A stretch of 18,946 nucleotides of DNA from Coriobacteriales bacterium (GTDB lineage: Bacteria; Actinomycetota; Coriobacteriia; Coriobacteriales; UBA8131). Both the position numbers and the translations under genes were made by a program. The notes under the pieces were generated by a model. It did not search any database. It saw nothing but the letters and a program-made list of their open reading frames with translations, and was not told the DNA's origin. Positions 1 through 6,849 of this stretch are shown here, piece after piece. The stretch spans positions 1 through 18,946 of the forward strand of contig JAITEK010000152.1 in the NCBI GenBank assembly GCA_031282085.1. Reading direction: 5' to 3'. Positions within the stretch are counted from its first letter, which is position 1; every line of letters begins with the position of its first letter.

Positions 1-408
1 GAGCGCACAATCGTCTTTGCGCGCACTAAGGGTCGCACCGATAAGTGTGCGAAGCAACTTTGCGGGGCCGGCTATGGCGCCGAGGCCATCCATTCTGGCA
101 AGACGCAGTCGCAGCGCCGTCGGGCACTTGCCAACTTCAGCAAGGGCAAGACGGACATCCTGGTGACAACCGACTTGCTGGCACGCGGCATCGACGTCTC
201 CAACGTTGCGCATATCATCAACTTTGACCTTCCCGATTCTCCCGAGGATTATGTGCACCGCATCGGTCGCACCGGTCGTGCAGGTAAGGCGGGAGACGCC
301 ATCTCGTTTGTTAACGCCGATAACCGCAAGACCTTGCGCAGCATAGAAAAGCTCGTCGGTAAGAAGATCCCCACCATCAAGCTCAAGGGACAAGCGGTAG
401 CTGTTTAG
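1..408 (+). CDS. DEAD-box ATP-dependent RNA helicase, C-terminal fragment (5' end outside the window)
   Basis: The reading frame is open from base 1 and stops at TAG 406-408, giving the last 135 residues of a DEAD-box RNA helicase. Visible motifs of the second RecA-like domain, in order: motif IV-like ERTIVFARTK at the very start, then IHSGKTQSQR, motif V TTDLLARGIDV and motif VI HRIGRTGRAGKAG, whose arginines contact ATP and couple hydrolysis to RNA unwinding. The protein ends about 40 residues after motif VI, so it lacks the long basic or RNA-recognition tail of DbpA/CsdA-type helicases; it fits a short RhlE-like enzyme. Such proteins remodel RNA during ribosome assembly or cold adaptation in the cytoplasm. 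The Walker A and DEAD motifs lie outside the window, so the exact subfamily cannot be given. The family call is firm. Confidence 0.93.
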   Translation, partial: ERTIVFARTKGRTDKCAKQLCGAGYGAEAIHSGKTQSQRRRALANFSKGKTDILVTTDLLARGIDVSNVAHIINFDLPDSPEDYVHRIGRTGRAGKAGDAISFVNADNRKTLRSIEKLVGKKIPTIKLKGQAVAV

Positions 409-426
409 TAAGTTACGCCGGTTTTG

Positions 427-457
427 GGCGCCTGCACTACGGTGTGATTGAGGCGCC
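427..457 (+). terminator. Possible hairpin after the helicase gene
   Basis: Inverted repeat GGCGCCT (427-433) / AGGCGCC (451-457) with a 17-base loop that contains a small CAC/GTG pair. It sits 18 bases after the helicase stop. There is no T-tract, so intrinsic termination is doubtful; it may stabilise the mRNA end or act with Rho. Confidence 0.25.
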
Positions 458-510
458 GAGCTGGGGTGGCTTCCAATTATCCTTGCCCTCATCATTGTTA
501 AGGCTGTTTG

Positions 511-535
511 GCTGTAGCGCCTTAAACGCTACAGC
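511..535. terminator. Hairpin at the convergent helicase/phosphoesterase ends
   Basis: Perfect 9-bp inverted repeat GCTGTAGCG (511-519) / CGCTACAGC (527-535) with a 7-base loop. It covers the stop codon of the minus-strand phosphoesterase (529-531) and lies between two convergent genes, a usual place for a bidirectional terminator. Neither side has a clear run of T, so the terminator role is inferred from position and stem only. Confidence 0.35.
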
Positions 536-1026
536 TCTACAAACTCTACGCCCTTTACTGTTCCTTCGTTGATGGTGAGCAGTGCTACGCTGGGATTGCT
601 GCCTCCGCGGGGGCGGGTGGGAGAGCCGGGGCATAGGGTGAGCGAGGCGCCTGTCTGTTCGGTGCGGGGTATGTGCGTGTGTCCGTGGACGCAGACCTGC
701 GGGAGGGTGGCAAGGGCGTTAGGCGGCAGGCCGTGACCGCGCAAGGCGGCCATCACGTCTTCGGGGCGGTGCATCATGAAGAAGCTCACGCCACCCACCT
801 CAACGTGCGCCCATTCGCTCACTTCTCCGGCGTTGGTGTAATGCTCGGGCCAGTCGCAGTTACCCAACACGGCTGTGACGGGCGCAGTCGCCTCAAGTTC
901 GTCCAGCACGCTTTGCGCGCCGATATCGCCCGCGTGCAGTATATAATCGCACCCCGCAAACGCCGTGAGCACGGCAGATGGAAGCCGCCCATGCGTATCG
1001 GAGACAATCCCCACCGTGTATATCAT
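529..1026 (-). CDS. YfcE/MJ0936-family metallophosphoesterase
   Basis: A 165-residue cytoplasmic phosphodiesterase of the calcineurin-like superfamily (YfcE/MJ0936 type). The metal ligands of the family are all visible: D10 and H12 in SDTHG, D34 in HAGDIG, N56 in GNCD, H86 in MMHRP, and the HGHTH motif at 114-118, followed by the PGSPTRPR element at 133-140. These bind two divalent metals and hydrolyse phosphodiester bonds; the natural substrate of this branch is not known. I start it at ATG 1026 because the SDTHG motif must be close to the N-terminus, and a CAGGAG sequence lies upstream; a longer 201-codon frame to 1134 would add an unrelated tail and run across the likely promoter. It stands alone, between the flavoenzyme terminator and a convergent helicase gene. 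Confidence 0.9.
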   Translation of the reverse strand: MIYTVGIVSDTHGRLPSAVLTAFAGCDYILHAGDIGAQSVLDELEATAPVTAVLGNCDWPEHYTNAGEVSEWAHVEVGGVSFFMMHRPEDVMAALRGHGLPPNALATLPQVCVHGHTHIPRTEQTGASLTLCPGSPTRPRGGSNPSVALLTINEGTVKGVEFVEL

Positions 1027-1092
1027 TGCTGCCTGCCGACTCCTGTTCTGCAATCGTGCGGAGGTTGTGCAATCGAGTAAATGCCACTCAGC

Positions 1093-1098
1093 AGTATA
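1093..1098 (-). promoter_or_regulatory. Candidate -10 box of the phosphoesterase gene
   Basis: On the minus strand TATACT (1098 to 1093) matches the -10 consensus at five of six positions and lies about 67 bases before the chosen start codon, downstream of the hairpin that closes the flavoenzyme genes. The -35 match (ATGCCA, 15-base spacing) is weak, so only the -10 is put forward. Confidence 0.4.
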
Positions 1099-1146
1099 GC
1101 CTGTTAACGCTTTTGGCATGCGGGAGTTTCGCATCCAAACAGGGGA

Positions 1147-1176
1147 CGCGCCGCTGGTGGGAAAACCAGCGGCGCG
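1147..1176 (-). terminator. Terminator hairpin of the flavoenzyme gene(s)
   Basis: A perfect 12-bp inverted repeat, CGCGCCGCTGGT (1147-1158) / ACCAGCGGCGCG (1165-1176), with a 6-base loop. It begins 35 bases after the stop codon of the first flavoenzyme (minus strand) and before the next minus-strand gene's promoter. The downstream side on the minus strand reads TCCCCTGTTTG, so the T-tract is poor; the very GC-rich stem and its position support termination. Confidence 0.65.
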
Positions 1177-1210
1177 CCGAAAGAAGGAAGAAAGGCACTA
1201 AACTACACGG

Positions 1211-3187
1211 CTACAACGCGGCGACGATCTTGCCCGCCACACGGCCATGGGTCATGGCCATGCCCATGGAGTTGCCAGCGCTGGGGGTGGAATAGGTAAT
1301 GCCATAGCGTTGCCCCAGGCAGTTGCCGGCTGCGTAAAGGCCCTTGATAGGACCGGAGCGGTCGGCCTTGAGTACGTTAAGGTTCTCGTCGGTAAGCAGT
1401 CCGGTCAGTGACACCAAACCTGCTGCCGTAGTTCCGGGGTTCAGGCCCTTGGAACCATAGAACGGTGGCTTATCAACAGGAATCATAACATCTGCGTCCT
1501 TGCCGAAGTCCTCATCGACGCCCTTATAACAGAGTTCGTTGTAGCGTTCGATGGACGCCTTGGCGTTCTCCAGAGCTTCGCCCTCATATCCGATGTAACC
1601 GAGCATCTCCTCTATGGTATTGCCTGCCCAGACGTTGGGACCACCGAAACCAGGCATCGGCGCGCCCTCCTCGCCACCCTCAGCGGGTGCTTCGCCTGCG
1701 GGAGCAGGGGCGGCATCCTCTGTCGGGGCTGGAGTCACGTATCCCGATGCAGCAGCAACCTCCGGCGACATCATGCCGACGTTGATGATCGAGACCATCG
1801 ATACCGAACCGCCGTCAGGTCCAATGGGTGTGGCGTTCATCTCTTTCTCCGCGGCATAGAGGACTTCGGGTGCTCCCCAGTTGGGCGCACCGTGGTCGAC
1901 CCCGGAGAGCTTAACCGTTTCCATGAACTGCGAGTCGGTAATCACAGAGATAAAGCTGGGGCGCTGCCGGAGTTCGGCAGCCGTGGCAACCTGAGCCATG
2001 GTCTCGTCCAGGAATCGCTTTCCGTCGCCATTGAGCATCAGGAAGGGAGCTGTGCCCCAAGGGCCGGGAGGCATACCGCCATTCATCGAGGGTCGGGGCG
2101 ACGGCTCAATGGCGCCGCCAGCCCAACAACCCAACTTCTGGCCCATGCCATCGCGGCCGTTGCCAGCCATTTCGGCACGGTCTTCCCCAACGCGTACGCC
2201 CCATTCATTAACATCGCCGAGCAGATTGTAGACCATATCTGCGTTGGCAGAGAAATCGCCGCAGGTCAGTACTACGCCTTTTGTGGCATTGAGCTTGAGG
2301 TAGGTACCGTCCGGCTTTTCAGCAATGGCGCCGGTAACAGCATCTCCATCTTGCACCAAAACGGCAGCCTTATGCTCAAAGTACCACTGGGCGCCGAGTC
2401 GCTCCGCCTCCAGTCGGGCGTAGATCTCAAACTCGGTCAAGCGGCTGATACCGGTGCGACCATCCACGGGGGTTGGATTGGAGGTGCCGATGGTCTGTAG
2501 CGTCGTTGCCCAAGACTTATAGCCGCCGATGAGCAGAGGGTAGTATGAACCGTCTTCTTTGCCATAGGCGTGTTGGATGATGCACTGGAAGCTATCCAGA
2601 TCGAGCATGGTGCTGGTCTCGGGGATGAGCGAAACCATGTTGTCGAACATCTCACCGGAGTTCTCCACAAACAGCTTGATGATTGGGGCGGAAACACGGC
2701 CGCCGCCTCGGCGCACAAATTCGGAGACGATCTCGCCGACGTTATAGGGTCCGTAGCCTTTCCCAATCATGAATTGGGAGTTGTAGCTACAGAGATCGTC
2801 ACCGAAGCAGACAAAGGCGTCTTTGGGTTGAGCCTCTACGACAGCAACGCTGGATCCGGCCTGAGCGGCCGCCAAAGCTGCCTGGGTACCGGCATGGCCA
2901 CCACCCAGTACAACAACATCGTAGTCCGCAGTCTCAGAAATATCAGCATCGGCGATTTGTGGCGGCTCTCCCAACCAGTCCTCGGGGGTGATGGCGCCGG
3001 CAATCGGTTTAGTGGCTGCGCCACCTGATGCCGTGCCGCCTCCGCCTGTGCTTCCTCCACCGGAATCGCTACTCGGCGAACAGGCCGCCAAGCCTCCGAG
3101 CACGCCTGCGGCGCCGAGGACGCTGGCTCCTTTGAGGAAATCGCGTCGGTCGATACTGGCCTTGTTGGTCTTGCTTTTTGTACTCAT
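1211..3187 (-). CDS. Tat-exported lipoprotein FAD-dependent oxidoreductase (fumarate-reductase flavoprotein superfamily), copy A
   Basis: A 658-residue exported flavoenzyme. The N-terminus has a twin-arginine signal (DRRDFLKGAS, arginines 14-15), a hydrophobic stretch and a lipobox LAAC with Cys36, so it should be a lipoprotein anchored outside the membrane. A Gly/Ser-rich linker (41-60) leads to the FAD-binding Rossmann motif VVLGGGHAG (92-100), a middle substrate domain, and the C-terminal FAD element GLYAAGNCLGQRYG (616-629) with SAGNSMG. In the superfamily, electrons pass from FAD to a substrate such as fumarate, urocanate or a dietary or host compound. It carries neither haem motifs nor an FMN-binding domain, so a separate electron donor is needed. 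The HHTMGG-type histidine region reads AAGLVSLTGLL here and the arginine after the GKRFLDE element is missing, so fumarate is unlikely. A Pro/Ala/Glu-rich insertion sits at about 485-515. SD GGGAAAGG precedes the ATG. It lies 72 bases behind copy B, possibly co-transcribed. Confidence 0.9.
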   Translation of the reverse strand: MSTKSKTNKASIDRRDFLKGASVLGAAGVLGGLAACSPSSDSGGGSTGGGGTASGGAATKPIAGAITPEDWLGEPPQIADADISETADYDVVVLGGGHAGTQAALAAAQAGSSVAVVEAQPKDAFVCFGDDLCSYNSQFMIGKGYGPYNVGEIVSEFVRRGGGRVSAPIIKLFVENSGEMFDNMVSLIPETSTMLDLDSFQCIIQHAYGKEDGSYYPLLIGGYKSWATTLQTIGTSNPTPVDGRTGISRLTEFEIYARLEAERLGAQWYFEHKAAVLVQDGDAVTGAIAEKPDGTYLKLNATKGVVLTCGDFSANADMVYNLLGDVNEWGVRVGEDRAEMAGNGRDGMGQKLGCWAGGAIEPSPRPSMNGGMPPGPWGTAPFLMLNGDGKRFLDETMAQVATAAELRQRPSFISVITDSQFMETVKLSGVDHGAPNWGAPEVLYAAEKEMNATPIGPDGGSVSMVSIINVGMMSPEVAAASGYVTPAPTEDAAPAPAGEAPAEGGEEGAPMPGFGGPNVWAGNTIEEMLGYIGYEGEALENAKASIERYNELCYKGVDEDFGKDADVMIPVDKPPFYGSKGLNPGTTAAGLVSLTGLLTDENLNVLKADRSGPIKGLYAAGNCLGQRYGITYSTPSAGNSMGMAMTHGRVAGKIVAAL

Positions 3188-3259
3188 TCCTATTCCTTTC
3201 CCTCGATTGACAATCTAAACTACCTGGGGCTTTAACACGTAGATAAAACCAACAGTTCC

Positions 3260-5119
3260 TTAGAGTCCCGCTGCCGCGTTCTGGCCGGCTATGTAGCCGT
3301 AGAACATCGCCAGGCAGTGGCTCGCGCCTCCCAGCTTGAAGGGGTACTTAACGGCGAAACGGTTGCCTTGGATATTGCCTGCGGCATAGAGGCCGGGGAT
3401 GATGTTGCGCTCCTTGTCCAGCACGTGGGCCTCCTTGTCGCTCTCCAGGCCGCCGCCGATGATGACCAGGCAGTATGCGTTGCCCGTAATCTCGGCGTAG
3501 AAGGGAGGAGTCGAGATCGGCTTCAGATACTTGGGGATCTTGTTGAAGTCCTCGTCTATGCCCTTGGCTGCCAGCTCGTTGTAGCGCTCGATAGACTTCT
3601 TCGCAGCGGCTTTGCCGGCATCATCCAACCCTTCGGCGCCATTAAAGCCCTTGATGTTGTTGAGCAGCTCATCGATCGTCTCGCCTCTGAAGCCCTGGCC
3701 CGCCGCAATTGCAGCGTCAACGGATTCCTGAGTGCCTCCGAACAAGCTGGACATCTCCGGATAATCGGCGAACTTGGCGTCGTAGATCGTCAGGAACTGC
3801 CGTCGGGGTTGGAGGTCTACGCAATACTCCATGTTGACGTTTGTGATGTCCTCGTTCATGAAGCGCTCGCCGTGCCAGTTAAGATGCAGGTACGGAGCGG
3901 TGCCGAAGGCGCCCATCACCGTCTCGCTGTCCAGGCTGTTCACGCCGCCCATAACGTGGGTCATCGGCGCGTGGTACAGCTGGATGGACGCGCCGGCCCA
4001 ATAACCCAGCCAGTAGCCGTCTCCTGTGTTGCAGAGGTTGCCCTCAACGTCACGGTTCGGATAGGAGTTGATGTTGCCGTTCTCGATCAGGGACGGACAG
4101 AAGAAGCGCACCATATCGGTGTTAGCCTGATAATCGCCCGTGGCCATGATGACGCCTTTGCTGACGTTGATCTTCTTGTACGCTCCGGTCTCGGCGTTGC
4201 GGGCATAGACGCCCACTATCCTGCCGCCCTCAACGACGAGCTTCTCGACGAAATGCCCGAAGAAGGCCGCGGAACCCAGTGACTCGCCGGTTGCTATCTG
4301 GCCATCGAGCATCGCTTGGTGGTCGGAGAAGAACAGCGTCACATTGTAGGCGTTGCGGTCTTCGGAATAATCGGTGTCAGGGCTGGCTGGTGGGCCTCCT
4401 CCGATGCCGGGAACAGTAGGCTCAGCTTCGGCGCCTTCCTCGGGCGGGCCAGCCATCGACATCGGCTGAGGCTCAAAGTTAAAACCGGGGACGCCGTTGC
4501 AGTACCACTCGACAGCCGCTGCGCTCTCCTTGGCCCAGCGTACCCAAATGTCCTGTTTGACCATATAGTTCTGCTCTTTGACCTCGGTCTCGATGACCTC
4601 CATAAGCTCCTCATCGCCAAAAGTCTGCAAACCCCAGAGCTCGGAATGGGGCCCGTTGATATACGCGTATTGCGAGCTGCGGCACTGTGGTTGGCTTGCC
4701 TTCTCAAACCCCACAACTTTTGCCCCGCCCTCGGCGGCCGCGCGGAAGGCCGCACAACCGGCGACGCCCAGGCCGACAACAACCACGTCGCAGTCGAGGG
4801 TCTCCTCCACATCGGCGTCTGCTATCTCCGGCGGGTCAGCCGGCCAGGGGTAGTTGGAGCCAGCGGGGGAAAGCGCCAACGTGCTGTCCACGCCGATGCT
4901 ACCGCCCGAGGCGTCACTCGTGTCGTCTGAACCGCTCTCGGATGGCGCACAGGCCGCAAGTGCTACGGCGCCTGTGCTCAGCATCCCCGTGGCGCCGAGG
5001 ATACTTGCCCCCTTGAGGAAGTTACGTCTGCTGATTGCGTCCGTGCCTGTGTCCCTGTCCACGGATTCCCGTTCAGACACTCGGTTTGGATTCTGGCGTA
5101 AGGATTTTTGTGCCTTCAT
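3260..5119 (-). CDS. Tat-exported lipoprotein FAD-dependent oxidoreductase (fumarate-reductase flavoprotein superfamily), copy B
   Basis: A paralogue of the neighbouring flavoenzyme, 619 residues from the ATG chosen here. It has a consensus twin-arginine motif SRRNFLKG (30-37), a hydrophobic core and lipobox LAAC with Cys57, so an exported lipoprotein is predicted. The FAD-binding motif is VVVVGLGVAG (112-121), where the second glycine of GxGxxG is kept as GLGVAG. The GERFMNE element is at 417-423 and the C-terminal FAD element GLYAAGNIQGNRFAVKYP at 576-593. A Pro/Gly/Glu-rich stretch interrupts the substrate domain at about 218-250. As in copy A, the active-site arginine expected after the RFMNE element and the paired histidines near 548-556 are absent, which argues against fumarate. 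Start: AAGGAGG at 5124-5130 lies 4 bases before ATG 5119; an adjacent ATG at 5122 is too close to it, and longer versions have no ribosome site. No haem or FMN domain, so the electron donor is elsewhere. Confidence 0.88.
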   Translation of the reverse strand: MKAQKSLRQNPNRVSERESVDRDTGTDAISRRNFLKGASILGATGMLSTGAVALAACAPSESGSDDTSDASGGSIGVDSTLALSPAGSNYPWPADPPEIADADVEETLDCDVVVVGLGVAGCAAFRAAAEGGAKVVGFEKASQPQCRSSQYAYINGPHSELWGLQTFGDEELMEVIETEVKEQNYMVKQDIWVRWAKESAAAVEWYCNGVPGFNFEPQPMSMAGPPEEGAEAEPTVPGIGGGPPASPDTDYSEDRNAYNVTLFFSDHQAMLDGQIATGESLGSAAFFGHFVEKLVVEGGRIVGVYARNAETGAYKKINVSKGVIMATGDYQANTDMVRFFCPSLIENGNINSYPNRDVEGNLCNTGDGYWLGYWAGASIQLYHAPMTHVMGGVNSLDSETVMGAFGTAPYLHLNWHGERFMNEDITNVNMEYCVDLQPRRQFLTIYDAKFADYPEMSSLFGGTQESVDAAIAAGQGFRGETIDELLNNIKGFNGAEGLDDAGKAAAKKSIERYNELAAKGIDEDFNKIPKYLKPISTPPFYAEITGNAYCLVIIGGGLESDKEAHVLDKERNIIPGLYAAGNIQGNRFAVKYPFKLGGASHCLAMFYGYIAGQNAAAGL

Positions 5120-5123
5120 CATT

Positions 5124-5130
5124 CCTCCTT
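5124..5130 (-). promoter_or_regulatory. Shine-Dalgarno site deciding the start of flavoenzyme copy B
   Basis: AAGGAGG on the minus strand is a near-complete anti-16S match. Two ATG codons follow back to back (5122 and 5119); the second has the workable spacing. The site shows that the frame upstream to 5212 is not translated. Confidence 0.75.
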
Positions 5131-5154
5131 CATTGATTGACGGCAGAGTGGTTC

Positions 5155-5170
5155 GGAGCCAGGTGGCTCC
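5155..5170. repeat. Inverted repeat in the leader of the flavoenzyme genes
   Basis: GGAGCC (5155-5160) AGGT GGCTCC (5165-5170): a 6-bp inverted repeat with a 4-base centre, about 33 bases before the copy B start codon. It could be an operator half of the divergent control region or a hairpin in the 5' untranslated region. Position, not homology, is the evidence. Confidence 0.45.
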
Positions 5171-5283
5171 TCTTGTCGCATGTCGGCAGGCCCTTTGCCC
5201 TTTGCTCGGCATGCTGCTTCTGTAAGCCTATGGGCACAGGGCTTTTCTGTCTGTCGCCTGATGATGTCCTTCATTGTCTGCTG

Positions 5284-5300
5284 TCACACGATTGGTGTGA
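5284..5300. promoter_or_regulatory. Candidate operator between flavoenzyme genes and the LuxR gene
   Basis: TCACAC (5284-5289) GATTG GTGTGA (5295-5300) is a perfect 6-bp dyad with a 5-base spacer, a size usual for a dimeric helix-turn-helix protein site. It lies 25 bases before the first possible start of the LuxR-type gene and about 165 bases before the flavoenzymes, so one bound protein could act on both. Binding by the adjacent regulator is inference. Confidence 0.5.
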
Positions 5301-5324
5301 TTTTTGTTCGGCGGGCACTGACGG

Positions 5325-6833
5325 ATGTCCGCGCGGCTCGGATATGGCATCATAGTGGGTGGGAGAAACCAAGAACGGGAAGAAGGGACGCAGGCTTTGA
5401 TAGAGGAGAAGAAGCCGGGTTTACTTCGCGGTGAGGTACTGCTGAGGCAGGTGGGCCTTGTCGCCTTCGTTACGTTGCTGCTGTTCCTCAGCGATGGCAG
5501 CCCTTCTGCCGTGTTCATGCTCGGAGGAAGCGAAGCGACCCGATTCGCTCTCTTCGCCATGCTTATAACGATTATCGTCTGCGGCCTTGTCTACGCGTTC
5601 AGGGGCACCCTCGACCCAAAGGCGCACTATCGCTTCATGGGGGCAAAGGGGAGCGCGTGTGCGGTCCTCGGGGGTGCCATCATCGGACTCTCTGTCTACT
5701 CGGGGCTTCCCGTTGTGATTGTTGTTTTGGGCGGCATGACGCTCGGTCTCGGCCTCAGTATCCTCGGTATGGGGTGGGGGATGGAGATAGCGTCGCGGCA
5801 GACGCCCCGAGCCTTTCGTCGGGTTGTCTACGCCGTGCTCATAGCGAGCCCCATAAAGCTCATCCTGCCATTTGCGCCTCGGCCGCTGCTTGCGGTGGTA
5901 CTTACGGTGCTTGTGGTGGCGTCTTCCGCCTTGCCTGTCGTGGTCGGCGGCAATAAGGATGTTGAGTATGGCCGGGAGATAAGCGCGCTTGAGTTGGCGC
6001 GTGGCGCCTTGGAGCGCAACTGGCTCATCTTTCTGGGCCTGATACTCTGCATGTCCATCAACGCCTTTCTTTGGGGCATCGCCTTCACCGAGCCGGTGTT
6101 CGCGCAGGATTCATACTCCACGCATCAATGGGCCTCGGCCTTGGGCGCGTGTCTCGCGGGGGTTTTGCTGTGGGCACTTACTCGCAGAGACTCGCTTGAT
6201 TCCCTCAGACCCTTCAGCCTGTTCGCCCCTTTGGTCTGCGTGGCGAGCATCCTGGTGGCCTGGTTCATCGCGGTATGGAACGAGGGCTTCAGCAGCCTCA
6301 TCGGGCTCAACAGCGACTTCAGCATCTTTCTGTCCAGCGCGCCGGTCGGCTTCTCGGTGACGACGCTCTGTCTGCTGCTCGTCTTTCGCCTGGGGGTAGA
6401 GGCCAGAAACGGGCTGCCCCTGTCGTTTACCCTGGGGATGCTTGCGGCTGTTTCCTCAGCATCGTTTCTCGCCTTCAATACGTTGCAGTATTTTGGGCGC
6501 GAGATAGGCAACGCGGTCGACCTGACGCTTAAGATCGTCTACTTGGCAATCGCGACCATCTACCTGGTGATGCTTGCGCAGAAGAAGCCAGACGCAAGCA
6601 GCGGGGTCTCGGAGCAACGACTGGCGGAGATCCGCGAGCACTACGCGCTTTCCAAACGCGAGACCGAGATACTTGCGCTCCTCATCCGGGGCCGCAGCGC
6701 TCCGTACATCGCCGAGACCGAGTTCATCTCCCTGAATACCGTTAAGACGCATATGAAGCGCCTGTATACCAAAACCGGCGTGCACAACAAGGAGGAGCTC
6801 TTGGACATCGTCTATCACGAGGGCGACGACTGA
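5325..6833 (+). CDS. LuxR-type transcriptional regulator with multi-spanning membrane N-terminus
   Basis: A 502-residue protein with a long hydrophobic N-terminal part (about 43-420), showing roughly a dozen membrane-length hydrophobic segments, and a C-terminal LuxR/FixJ helix-turn-helix at about 438-495 (LSKRETEILALLIRGRSAPY, then EFISLNTVKTHMKRLYTK and NKEELLDI). No phosphoacceptor receiver domain is present. This architecture is typical of the regulators next to exported reductases in Eggerthellaceae, where it is thought to sense a small molecule in or at the membrane and activate the neighbouring genes. Here it is divergent from two Tat flavoenzymes, so control of them is the natural inference. 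Start is uncertain: ATG 5325 has no good ribosome site, while TTG 5397 is preceded by AAGAAGGG and would give a 478-residue protein that begins shortly before the first membrane helix. Confidence 0.88.
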   Translation: MSARLGYGIIVGGRNQEREEGTQALIEEKKPGLLRGEVLLRQVGLVAFVTLLLFLSDGSPSAVFMLGGSEATRFALFAMLITIIVCGLVYAFRGTLDPKAHYRFMGAKGSACAVLGGAIIGLSVYSGLPVVIVVLGGMTLGLGLSILGMGWGMEIASRQTPRAFRRVVYAVLIASPIKLILPFAPRPLLAVVLTVLVVASSALPVVVGGNKDVEYGREISALELARGALERNWLIFLGLILCMSINAFLWGIAFTEPVFAQDSYSTHQWASALGACLAGVLLWALTRRDSLDSLRPFSLFAPLVCVASILVAWFIAVWNEGFSSLIGLNSDFSIFLSSAPVGFSVTTLCLLLVFRLGVEARNGLPLSFTLGMLAAVSSASFLAFNTLQYFGREIGNAVDLTLKIVYLAIATIYLVMLAQKKPDASSGVSEQRLAEIREHYALSKRETEILALLIRGRSAPYIAETEFISLNTVKTHMKRLYTKTGVHNKEELLDIVYHEGDD

Positions 6834-6849
6834 GAACCGTGCCGTTGCC

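Noticed and set aside
1242..1270. Near-perfect palindrome rich in CATGG/CCATG inside the end of flavoenzyme copy A
   Set aside because: It lies in codons for the conserved MGMAMTHGR end; ATG and CAT codons for alternating Met and His or Ala produce the symmetry, so no extra function is needed.
1892..2500. Long open frames opposite the flavoenzyme genes (for example 1892-2500 and 3317-4282 on the plus strand)
   Set aside because: They are antisense shadows in high-GC coding DNA; no domain patterns, ribosome sites or promoters support them.
3205..3215. Small palindrome GATTG-A-CAATC, containing a TTGACA on the plus strand, before flavoenzyme copy A
   Set aside because: No -10 box at the right distance on either strand and no plus-strand gene there that needs it.
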